The notes below the pieces were generated by a model, which made no database searches, was not told the origin of the DNA, and saw only the letters and a program-made list of their open reading frames with translations. Made by a program: the position numbers and the translations under genes. Below, in pieces: positions 56,898 to 64,000 of a stretch of DNA of 64,000 bases. The stretch's first letter is position 1. Each line of letters opens with the position of its first letter. The stretch lies in the NCBI RefSeq assembly GCF_029207565.1, contig NZ_JANCMW010000002.1, forward strand, positions 248,001-312,000, in the 5' to 3' direction. Source of the stretch: Marinobacter iranensis (GTDB lineage: Bacteria; Pseudomonadota; Gammaproteobacteria; Pseudomonadales; Oleiphilaceae).

Positions 56898-56980
56898 TTG
56901 GCATTTCGGGCGCCAAGTTTGGTTGCGATTTGCACTCAAAGCGTTAGGTTATAAGTACACCCCCCCAAAGGAGAACGCAT

Positions 56981-58213
56981 ATGAGCGAGCACAAGTTCGA
57001 TTCGAATAAAGGCTATGTCGCACTCCTGGGCTGGAGTCTGAGCGCGGTCGAGGCCGCGGACAAGTTTGACCGCCGCTACGTGGTGGTCGCCCCTGATTGG
57101 GCTGAGGCCTACTGCAAGGAACATGACATTCCCTATGTTCCCTGGAACTTCGAACGCCTGAATGACCGCTCTGTTGAAATTGCGCAGACGCTCAACGAAA
57201 TGGGCGTGAATGTGGCGATCCCGCTTTTCGAGGAAACGGTCGAGTGGGCCGGTGCCATCAACTCGGTGCTGATGGACCAACCGAAGCTGTTTGGTCAATC
57301 CATGCTGTTGCGGGACAAGGCCTTGATGAAACGTCGCGCCCAGTTGGGCGGTATCCGCGTCGGTATCTTCGAGGAGGCCCACGACCGGGAAGACGTCATC
57401 CGCTTCCTCAAGCGCGTCAACCAGACGCTGCTGAAGCTCGACGGTGACCCCAACGACCCGATCCACCTGAAGGCCTTCGACAAGGCCGGCTGTCTTGGAC
57501 ACCGGGTTATCCGCACCCCGGACGAAGTCGATACCATCCCCGACGAAGAGTTTCCGGTGCTGATGGAGTCCCACCTGGACGGTTGGGAATTCGCGGTTGA
57601 AGCCTGGATTCACAACGGCAAGGTGGCGTTCCTGAACATCTCGGAGTACGTCACTCTGGGCTATTCCGTATTCGTGCCGGCTACACCGGACCTGGAACGG
57701 TACCGGGCGCAGATTACCGGTGAGATCGAGAAACTGATCAAGACATTCGATATCGAGTTCGGGTTTATCCACCCCGAGTACTTCGTCACCAGCGACAGCA
57801 CCATGTACTTCGGTGAAGTGGCCTATCGGCCGCCGGGCTTCAAGGTGTTCGAGCTGCTTGAGCGTGCCTACGGCTTCAACGCCTATCAGGCACTGATCAT
57901 GACGTTCGACCCGAAAACCACCGACGAAGAGGTTAAGGCCTTCTTCCCGAAAGAGGTGGTGGATGCCAAGGGCTATGCCGGTTGTTTCGGTGTCTATCCG
58001 CGCCGCCGGGTGGTCAGCAAGCTGGAAATGCCGGAGGAGACCGAGAATCACGATTACTTCGAGTCTCACGAACTGACGCCGCCGCTGGAGGAAACAGTCA
58101 CCAAGCGTACCGCGTTTGGCACGCACTGGGGCCTGATTTACTTCTTCGGTGAAGACCCTTATGTGATGAGAGATTTGCTGAAACATCAGGAAGAACTGGA
58201 TTTCTATGTATAA
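56981..58213 (+). CDS. ATP-grasp domain protein, function unknown
   Basis: 410 residues, soluble. N-terminal pre-ATP-grasp domain (GYVALLGWSLSAVEAADKFD), central and C-terminal ATP-grasp: VLMESHLDGWEFAVEAWIHN, FGFIHPEYFVTSD and YFGEVAYRPPGFKVFELLE. This resembles carboxylate-amine ligases of the carnosine synthase / BL00235 group. The usual metal-binding ExN is replaced by EVA in GEVAYRPPG. Likely joins a carboxylate to an amine using ATP. First of three closely spaced co-directional genes with a 674-residue unknown and an AlsS-like enzyme. An AAAGGAG site precedes the ATG. Confidence 0.8.
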   Translation: MSEHKFDSNKGYVALLGWSLSAVEAADKFDRRYVVVAPDWAEAYCKEHDIPYVPWNFERLNDRSVEIAQTLNEMGVNVAIPLFEETVEWAGAINSVLMDQPKLFGQSMLLRDKALMKRRAQLGGIRVGIFEEAHDREDVIRFLKRVNQTLLKLDGDPNDPIHLKAFDKAGCLGHRVIRTPDEVDTIPDEEFPVLMESHLDGWEFAVEAWIHNGKVAFLNISEYVTLGYSVFVPATPDLERYRAQITGEIEKLIKTFDIEFGFIHPEYFVTSDSTMYFGEVAYRPPGFKVFELLERAYGFNAYQALIMTFDPKTTDEEVKAFFPKEVVDAKGYAGCFGVYPRRRVVSKLEMPEETENHDYFESHELTPPLEETVTKRTAFGTHWGLIYFFGEDPYVMRDLLKHQEELDFYV

Positions 58214-58228
58214 TTCCGGAAGGAATTA
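58211..58228. repeat. Short inverted repeat after ATP-grasp gene
   Basis: TAATTCC and GGAATTA (7-bp arms, 4-base loop) begin on the ATP-grasp stop codon. No T-run, so probably not a terminator; it may modulate expression of the next gene. Confidence 0.6.
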
Positions 58229-58266
58229 ACAACAACGGGTCTGGTCCAGACCCTGAGGAAGACAGT

Positions 58267-60291
58267 TTGAGCAACTCCGACGCTGGAAACCCGGCACCTG
58301 TCGTCAATTTCGATAAGCTGGTACAGCGACTGGATGATGCCATAAAGGCTCTTGATGAGAGTCGCGCCTTTGCCAAACCCGGCAAGTTGCCCCGGTTGTT
58401 CGATATCGTTCGCCGGGTGCTGCTCCAGCCGGGGGGCTGCTCTGCGGTTCAGGAACGCGCTGAATGGCTTGAAAATGCCGGTGTGTTCCTCGGAACCGAC
58501 TGGGCAGACCCCTCCATCCTTTTACCGTCACTGACCACCTTCTCCCTGCAAAGCCCACACACCGATACCGTGATTATCGAAGCGCTCAGCGAACTGCGTT
58601 TGCTGGCCGTTGCCCACGGTGACTACCTGCACGAATCGGTGTCGGCGGAACAGGCGCACCATTACCTGACCCAGGTATTGGCGATCAATCTGAACATGCT
58701 GTTCGGCGAATCCGGAGAAGCGGAGCGTGAACAGGGCAAGCTGGCGTTGATCAGCCGTGCGGTGGTGCAGCATATTGCCGGACGAATCGGCTACGAGCAT
58801 GTGATTGACCAGCTCATTGACGAAATCTGGCGGATTCTGCAGCAACGGCCGATCCAGGTGACCAGTGTGCGCCAGATGATCACCCAGATTGCCCTGTGCC
58901 GGGTTGACCCGAGTGTGGATATGGGCGGTGCCGGGCAGGGTGCGGAACGCCTGATTTCAAGCCTTTACGGGCCGACCCAGGCCTGTCGCGAAGACCCTGG
59001 CATTCCGGTTTATGAAGAACGGCTGCAGTCCATGGATTCGGTGGCCCTGCAAAGTGAGGCCACCGGCTTTGCCCGCTCCATGCACGATACCGGCCTGGTG
59101 TCGCCCTATCACGCCTCGTTTGTGCGTTACATCCTGGAAAAGCAGGATTCCATGCTGACCGAGGCACTGGGCCTTTCCAGCACGGGCCGCGACTGCCTGT
59201 TGTGCTACAAGGACCTGGTTCACGAGCTGGTCACCGAAGGCGTATATCCGGAAACGGCACAAGGCCTCTATGGCCTGTCACTGCTGCTGGAGCGGGGTAT
59301 TCTTTACCAACCACCGGTGGCACCAGCGCTCTGGCGGCAGGCGCGTTTATCCATCTGTCCCGAGGCGCGCGAGCGAATCCAACTGGCCTACGGCTACCAA
59401 CCCCAACCCAAGGCCTGGCTGACTCAGGGCGTGCTGAATATGCTGGGCCAGCCTCTTGGTGTGGGGCAGGGCAATAACCCCACCTGCCAGTCGGCGCGTG
59501 CGCTGTCAATGTGGGCCTACAACGACCCGGACTACTTGTTACAGATGGTGGCCTGGGCCGCGCGGGACAACGAGATCATCATGCATTTCGAAGGCCAGCC
59601 GGTTTCCTCCGCCGCCAGCCAGGGCGGTGTTGCCTCTGAAGTGACGCTGGATCTGGACCCGGTGTCGCTGGTTGTGGTGCCGCATCTGGACAGGATCTAC
59701 GCGGAAATGGGCCGGCTGTGTGTTGGCAGGCAGGGCGATCCCCACCAATGGGTGAACCCGGAGTTCCACGGCTGGTCGGCCGGCCGTGGATTCCGCATCA
59801 ATGTGGATGTGGCCACCGGCCAACTGGATGACCTGGAAAACTTCCTGCGGCACTTCTACGCCAGTTACCATCCCTATTACAACGGCAACCAGCCGTTGAT
59901 CCACCCGCAGCCTGCGGGCGTAGCGGTTACCGACAGCGCTGCAAGGTTTATCGGCTGGCATGCCATCACTATACTCCGGGTAACGCTGGACCCGGACGAC
60001 GTTATGCGGGTGTATTTCTTCAACCCCAATAACGACAGTGGCCAGAACTGGGGCGACGAAGTGGTGGTCAGCACAGCCAGGAAGGGTGAACGGTTTGGTG
60101 AGGCGTCACTACCCTTTGAACAGTTTGCCTCGCGGCTGTACATTTTCCACTTCGACCCCCTTGAGCGGGGCGAGCCTGCGGAAGTGGGTGAGGAGGAACT
60201 GGAACGGGTTATCAGCCGTGTTCACCGTAGTTGGGGCAGGGACAGGCTGCCTGCCGATTCATTGCAGGCGGAACCCCCGCGGGACGGATAA
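58267..60291 (+). CDS. Unknown protein with papain-like Gln-Cys-His-Asn pattern
   Basis: 674 residues from a TTG at 58267 (GAGGAA 6 bases upstream). I do not recognise the family. Residues 1-340 look largely helical and have no known motif. The C-terminal half holds a pattern like papain: Gln401 six residues before Cys407 (GQGNNPTCQSARALSMW), His565 in GWHAITIL, and Asn586 in YFFNPNNDSGQNWGDE. Papain has Gln19, Cys25, His159 and Asn175 with the same Gln-Cys spacing and a similar HAV...YI..N layout. A cysteine peptidase, amidase or acyltransferase is inferred. No signal peptide. Lies between the ATP-grasp and AlsS-like genes. Confidence 0.7.
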   Translation: MSNSDAGNPAPVVNFDKLVQRLDDAIKALDESRAFAKPGKLPRLFDIVRRVLLQPGGCSAVQERAEWLENAGVFLGTDWADPSILLPSLTTFSLQSPHTDTVIIEALSELRLLAVAHGDYLHESVSAEQAHHYLTQVLAINLNMLFGESGEAEREQGKLALISRAVVQHIAGRIGYEHVIDQLIDEIWRILQQRPIQVTSVRQMITQIALCRVDPSVDMGGAGQGAERLISSLYGPTQACREDPGIPVYEERLQSMDSVALQSEATGFARSMHDTGLVSPYHASFVRYILEKQDSMLTEALGLSSTGRDCLLCYKDLVHELVTEGVYPETAQGLYGLSLLLERGILYQPPVAPALWRQARLSICPEARERIQLAYGYQPQPKAWLTQGVLNMLGQPLGVGQGNNPTCQSARALSMWAYNDPDYLLQMVAWAARDNEIIMHFEGQPVSSAASQGGVASEVTLDLDPVSLVVVPHLDRIYAEMGRLCVGRQGDPHQWVNPEFHGWSAGRGFRINVDVATGQLDDLENFLRHFYASYHPYYNGNQPLIHPQPAGVAVTDSAARFIGWHAITILRVTLDPDDVMRVYFFNPNNDSGQNWGDEVVVSTARKGERFGEASLPFEQFASRLYIFHFDPLERGEPAEVGEEELERVISRVHRSWGRDRLPADSLQAEPPRDG

Positions 60292-60321
60292 TTAGCCAGC
60301 CAAGCCAGAACAGGAGAGAGG

Positions 60322-61992
60322 ATGACCGCAGAGGCCAGTAATCGCCGAAATGGTGCCGAATTGTTTGTTCGTGCCCTGGAAAACGAAGGAGTTCGCTACA
60401 TCTTCGCGGTACCGGGTGAAGAAAACCTGGACCTTCTGGAGGCCTTGCGTGAATCCAGCATTGAGCTGATTCTCAACCGCCACGAACAGGCGGCGGGCTT
60501 TATGGCCGCCACTTACGGGCGCCTGACTGGCCGGGTGGGCGTTTGCCTGTCTACCCTCGGCCCTGGTGCCACCAATCTGGTAACGGCCGCGGCCTACGCC
60601 CAGCTTGGCGCCATGCCCATGATGATGATCTCGGGGCAGAAACCCATCAAGTCATCAAAACAGGGCCTGTTCCAGATCCTGGACGTGGTGGATCTGATGC
60701 GCCCGCTTACCAAGTACACCCGCCAGATCAGCAATGCCAACACCATCCCCGCCAAATTGCGGGAGGCGTTCCGGCTCGCAGCGGAGGAACGCCCCGGTGC
60801 GGTCCACCTGGAATTGCCGGAGGATATAGCCTCGGAAGTGGCCGAGGCCGACACCCACATTTTCCAGCCCAGTGACGCCCGCCGACCCACCGCCAGCGCC
60901 AAGAGCCTGGACACCGCCTGCGACATGATCAGCAAGGCCAGGCATCCGCTGATCATGATTGGCGCCGGCGCCAACCGGAAACGGGTATCCCAGGCCCTGA
61001 TCCATCTGGTGAATTCGACCGGCATTCCCTTCTTCACCACCCAGATGGGCAAGGGGGTGGTGGACGAGCGCCATCCCCGCTACCTGGGCAACGCCGCCCT
61101 CTCTACCGGCGACTTCGTACACTGCGCCATTGACCATGCCGACCTGGTGATTAACGTAGGACATGATGTGGTCGAGAAGCCCCCGTTCTTCATGAAGCCC
61201 GGGGGCAAGCAGGTTATCCATGTAAACTTCAGCGCCGCGGATGTGGACCCGGTCTACTTCCCGCAACATGAAGTGGTGGGGGATATCGCCAACAGCGTGG
61301 AATATCTGGCTGAACGCTGTGGCCAGTGCTCTACCCACGACTTCAGCCGGTTTATGGAAGTGAAAGCCTCGGTGGACAGCCATCTGGCCGAGAGAATCGA
61401 TGACGGCCGCTTCCCGGTGATTCCCCAGCGCATTGTCCACGACGTGCGTCAGGTCATGCCGGAGGACGGCATCATCGCCCTCGACAACGGCATGTACAAA
61501 CTCTGGTTCGCCCGCAACTACCCGGCTTACGACAACAACACCGTGCTGCTGGACAACGCCCTGGCGTCCATGGGCGCCGGCCTGCCCAGTGCCATGATGG
61601 CGGCCATGCTGTACCCGCACCTGAAGGTAGTGGCCGTGTGCGGCGACGGTGGCTTCATGATGAACAGCCAGGAGTTGGAAACCGCCGTACGGCTGAAGCT
61701 CAACCTGGTGATACTGATCATCAACGACAACGCCTACGGCATGATCAAATGGAAGCAGGCCCAGGAAGGCTTCGAGAACTTCGGGCTTGATTACAACAAC
61801 CCGGACTTCGTGAAATACGCTGATGCCTATGGCGCCACCGGCCACCGAATCAGCCGCACCGAAGACCTGCGGCCCACACTGAAGAGCGCACTGACCGCCG
61901 GCGGCGTACACCTGATCGAGGTGCCCGTGGACTACAGCGAAAACCGCCGTGTGTTTGATGAAGAATTGGTAAAACTGACCTGCAACCTGTAA
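60322..61992 (+). CDS. Acetolactate synthase-like thiamine diphosphate enzyme
   Basis: 556 residues; AGGAGAGAGG just before the ATG. Catalytic Glu55 (NRHEQAAGFMA), KQGLFQILDVVDL, and the thiamine diphosphate motif from GDG (441-443) to NDN (468-470). IKWKQAQEGF resembles catabolic AlsS enzymes, which need no FAD or regulatory subunit. No small subunit is adjacent, in keeping with this. It may make acetolactate, but the operon partners (ATP-grasp, cysteine enzyme-like) suggest another 2-oxoacid condensation is possible. Confidence 0.85.
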   Translation: MTAEASNRRNGAELFVRALENEGVRYIFAVPGEENLDLLEALRESSIELILNRHEQAAGFMAATYGRLTGRVGVCLSTLGPGATNLVTAAAYAQLGAMPMMMISGQKPIKSSKQGLFQILDVVDLMRPLTKYTRQISNANTIPAKLREAFRLAAEERPGAVHLELPEDIASEVAEADTHIFQPSDARRPTASAKSLDTACDMISKARHPLIMIGAGANRKRVSQALIHLVNSTGIPFFTTQMGKGVVDERHPRYLGNAALSTGDFVHCAIDHADLVINVGHDVVEKPPFFMKPGGKQVIHVNFSAADVDPVYFPQHEVVGDIANSVEYLAERCGQCSTHDFSRFMEVKASVDSHLAERIDDGRFPVIPQRIVHDVRQVMPEDGIIALDNGMYKLWFARNYPAYDNNTVLLDNALASMGAGLPSAMMAAMLYPHLKVVAVCGDGGFMMNSQELETAVRLKLNLVILIINDNAYGMIKWKQAQEGFENFGLDYNNPDFVKYADAYGATGHRISRTEDLRPTLKSALTAGGVHLIEVPVDYSENRRVFDEELVKLTCNL

Positions 61993-62050
61993 CCGCTGTA
62001 GTATCATTCGCCCTGAATTGAAATCAGTTATGCGTTTGAGGGGTGGGTGG

Positions 62051-62923
62051 ATGAATAACTCGTGGTTCAAGCTGGCGCTATTGGCGCTGGTCGTCGTAGT
62101 GGTTGCCGGGTGCAGTAAACCGGAAACCCCTCAGGAAGTGGCGGCGGAGTTCTGGCAGGCCATGGCGGAGAACGATGCCGACGCCATCGCTGAGCTGTCG
62201 ACCCTTGCTGACCCTTCCGATTTCGACGGCTATGACCGCGAGTGGTTTGACACCGTACCGGACTTCGGGCGGGTAATTATCGATGAACGCGAAGCCACAA
62301 TCGTGACCCGTTTGCCCTCCGAAAACGGAGCCTCCGGCGAGCGCCGGGAAGTGACGACCTATCTTGTGGAACTGAATGGTGACTGGCTGGTGGACTACGA
62401 CCGCACCGGCGAGGCCATCATGAACCCCTCGCCTTTTGACGGTCTGGTGGGCGAGATCAACAAGCTGGGCGAGCGCCTGACCGCCACCTTCGGGCAGTCC
62501 TCCGACGACCTCGCCCGCGAGATGGACGCCATGGCCCGCGAGTTCGAGGCCTATTCCGAGCAGACCCGCCGCCGGGCAGAGCAGGCCATGGAAGACTACG
62601 GCCGTGCCCTGCAGGGATTTATGGAAGAACTGGAAAAATCCATTGAAGAGGCCCTGCAGAACAACCAGCAGGCCCCCGCCAGAGACCGCAGTGCCTTGCA
62701 GCAAACCGCTGCAGACCTTGACCAGAGCAGCGACAGGCTGGATGAGCCGGACTTTGATGCTTTTGCAGACAGTTCCCGCGCATTGGCGGAGGCAGGGGCC
62801 CGGTTTTCGCGGCTGAGTGACGACGCCTTCAAAGACTACCAGCGGGAATGGGACGCCAGACTGGACGAAATCAGAGAGCGCACCCGGGCGTTTTTCGAGG
62901 ACCTTGAAGGTAGTGGTCGATAA
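62051..62923 (+). CDS. Lipoprotein with NTF2-like and coiled-coil regions
   Basis: 290 residues from ATG 62051 (GAGGGG upstream). Lipobox VVVAGCSKP with Cys21. Residues about 27-130 (PQEVAAEFWQAMAENDADA, then VDYDRTGEAIM) resemble the DUF4878/NTF2-like domain found in secreted lipoproteins. The rest is charged and coiled-coil-like with many Glu, Arg and Ala. Asp follows neither +2 nor +3 position, so outer membrane sorting is expected. Function unknown. Follows the AlsS-like gene by 58 bp. Confidence 0.75.
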   Translation: MNNSWFKLALLALVVVVVAGCSKPETPQEVAAEFWQAMAENDADAIAELSTLADPSDFDGYDREWFDTVPDFGRVIIDEREATIVTRLPSENGASGERREVTTYLVELNGDWLVDYDRTGEAIMNPSPFDGLVGEINKLGERLTATFGQSSDDLAREMDAMAREFEAYSEQTRRRAEQAMEDYGRALQGFMEELEKSIEEALQNNQQAPARDRSALQQTAADLDQSSDRLDEPDFDAFADSSRALAEAGARFSRLSDDAFKDYQREWDARLDEIRERTRAFFEDLEGSGR

Positions 62924-63017
62924 CCAGCCGTCATATCACTGTCATATTGTTCTGATGTACTGAGGATGTGTTAGTCACTGAAAGCGACTACGGGAGCTCC
63001 TGCTCCACTGCATCTTT

Positions 63018-63040
63018 GGGCCATCGGACGGCCCTTTTTT
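63018..63040 (+). terminator. Intrinsic terminator after lipoprotein gene
   Basis: GGGCC / GGCCC stem with a 7-base loop, directly followed by six Ts. Ends the plus-strand transcript before the convergent ExoD gene. Confidence 0.8.
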
Positions 63041-63064
63041 CTATGCAGAACGATCGTTGCAGCA

Positions 63065-63664
63065 TTATCCCGCCAGACTGGTTATTACAAACCAGCCGGT
63101 CACCAAAGTGAGCGACGTCGCCACAATCGCCAGCAGTCCGTCCCGGGCCACAATCGCCAGCCCGAACGCCATCAGCGCCGCCCCTGCGCCATTGGCACTG
63201 AACGGCACCACCTCCATCGCCGGCATGGCCATGGCCACCGCCATACAGATAATCGCCATAATATAGAGCCCCGGCCCGTCCACCAGAAACATAAGCCGTG
63301 GCCCTGTCCACCGGTCCAGAAACCGCGCCGGCTTGTGCAGCCAGTCAATTCCCTTCAACAGCTTTTCCTGCGGAACGGAGCGCTGCGAAATCCACGACGG
63401 CAACCAGATGGACCGGCGCCGGAACAACAGCTGCCCCAAGGTCAACACCACAATCATTCCGAGTATTGTAGGCACCCCCGGAATATCGCCAATCAGCGGC
63501 GCAAGGGTGATTAACCCCGCCACCAGCACCACCGGCCCGAAGGAACGCTCACCCACGCCATTGAGGATATCGTTCACTGACACCTGCCCGGAACTGCCCG
63601 CCGACTCGCGGATCTGGTTCAGGAGTTGTTGCATGTTGGTGGGGTCGTCGTGGTTTCTTTCCAT
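63065..63664 (-). CDS. ExoD family exopolysaccharide synthesis protein
   Basis: 199 residues from ATG 63664 (ATG 63634 is an alternative). ExoD pattern: VSVNDILNGVGERSFGPVVL, APLIGDIPGVPTILGMIV, QLLFRRRSIWLPSWI, then hydrophobic C-terminal segments. An inner membrane protein first linked to exopolysaccharide in rhizobia; molecular function unknown. Stands alone, convergent with the lipoprotein gene. Confidence 0.88.
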   Translation of the reverse strand: MERNHDDPTNMQQLLNQIRESAGSSGQVSVNDILNGVGERSFGPVVLVAGLITLAPLIGDIPGVPTILGMIVVLTLGQLLFRRRSIWLPSWISQRSVPQEKLLKGIDWLHKPARFLDRWTGPRLMFLVDGPGLYIMAIICMAVAMAMPAMEVVPFSANGAGAALMAFGLAIVARDGLLAIVATSLTLVTGWFVITSLAG

Positions 63665-63778
63665 CACGTGTAATCCTGATACTGGAAACAGATAGTTACA
63701 ACATCGCACGTCGTGCAGGCCATTCAGAGTTGCAACACCGTGGACACTTATTCGGCACCTTGATTCTGTTTGTGCCGA

Positions 63779-63799
63779 TGTATATATTTTGTATATACA
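63779..63799. promoter_or_regulatory. TGTATATA / TATATACA palindrome
   Basis: Perfect 8-bp arms around TTTTG in an AT-rich patch, immediately before AAGGAGG (63805-63811). It lies upstream of the truncated gene at the window end and looks like an operator or -10 region. Confidence 0.55.
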
Positions 63800-63886
63800 A
63801 CATTAAGGAGGATGTCCAAGCCGCTTCTCCAGTTAATGTTGGCGTGTGATGGCGATCAAAGTTCTATAAGCATAGTGAAATTAGAT

Positions 63887-64000
63887 ATGAGCGACAAAAT
63901 GAAGACAGTCCAGGATACTGAAGATGCCTGGGTAGACGGTTCACTTGGTAGAGATGAAGAATATGCCACTGTTGCAGAACCGATCGATGAAAAGGCTCTG
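63887..64000 (+). CDS. N-terminal part of a possible CopG/BrnA-like antitoxin
   Basis: Partial, running off the window. 38 codons from ATG 63887; the same frame is open back to ATG 63812, which abuts AAGGAGG with no spacing, so the start is unsettled. TVQDTEDAWVDGSLGRDEEY resembles the N-terminal stretch of ribbon-helix-helix antitoxin-like proteins that I recall with DAW...LGxDE. The palindrome at 63779-63799 would suit autoregulation. Base composition is more AT-rich than the rest of the window. Call is tentative. Confidence 0.4.
   Translation, partial: MSDKMKTVQDTEDAWVDGSLGRDEEYATVAEPIDEKAL

Noticed and set aside
56936-58186. 416-residue reading frame on the minus strand
   Set aside because: Antisense shadow of the ATP-grasp gene, with no family motif; typical of high-GC DNA.
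60655-62070. 471-residue reading frame on the minus strand
   Set aside because: It is the antisense of the AlsS-like gene, whose motifs are fully conserved on the plus strand; the minus-strand translation is His/Val-rich with no recognisable domain.
1-64000. CRISPR arrays, tRNA, rRNA, insertion sequences
   Set aside because: No regularly spaced repeats, no cloverleaf-like sequence and no transposase gene were seen.

Overview
The window is a compact, high-GC stretch of a Gram-negative chromosome. Gene content and order point to a marine gammaproteobacterium, most likely Marinobacter or a close relative. The main clues are a pepP-ubiH-ubiI operon, tatABC next to hisE/hisI and ubiE-ubiJ-ubiB, a bacterial wax ester synthase (WS/DGAT), a Pseudomonas-type exa/ped/pqq cluster, and malate:quinone oxidoreductase. 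The genus is inferred from gene content, not from a search.

Region 1 (1-11,600) is housekeeping. It holds the end of pepP, two ubiquinone hydroxylases, a DUF808 membrane protein and a tightly overlapping minus-strand series: ubiE-ubiJ-ubiB-hisI-hisE-tatA-tatB-tatC-rsmE. A PHA-system protein and a FFLEELY-type protein follow. Region 2 (11,600-15,600) has an alpha/beta hydrolase divergent from the wax ester synthase, then a porin preceded by a perfect 14-bp inverted repeat.

Region 3 (15,700-48,350) is a large PQQ-dependent alcohol oxidation island. It contains a FIST sensor protein, an ErcS'-like hybrid kinase, an AgmR/ErbR-like regulator, a NitT/TauT-type ABC transporter, a Ped-type ABC exporter with beta-propeller and binding protein, cytochrome c-550, a second binding protein and a quinoprotein alcohol dehydrogenase. 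It continues with the ExaC aldehyde dehydrogenase, pqqABCDE, a PqqH-like peptidase, the ErcA iron-type alcohol dehydrogenase and the ErcS hybrid kinase. The logic is periplasmic alcohol oxidation by a PQQ enzyme feeding cytochrome c, cytoplasmic aldehyde oxidation, cofactor synthesis and kinase-based control. The dehydrogenase carries the extra aspartate typical of lanthanide-dependent enzymes. Two modules lie inside the island: a putative type VI secretion phospholipase with its lipoprotein immunity partner (22,875-25,555), and an RND efflux operon with its TetR regulator (33,213-38,172) and a duplicated palindromic operator.

Region 4 (48,370-56,830) holds fumC, a CarS-like membrane protein, a metallophosphoesterase, a chromate transporter, msrA-msrB, a Na/Ca exchanger and mqo. 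Region 5 (56,980-62,000) is an apparent three-gene operon: an ATP-grasp ligase, a 674-residue protein with a papain-like Gln/Cys/His/Asn pattern that I could not assign to a named family, and an AlsS-like thiamine-diphosphate enzyme. It is the best candidate here for an undescribed system. The end holds a lipoprotein, an ExoD protein and the start of a possible antitoxin gene.
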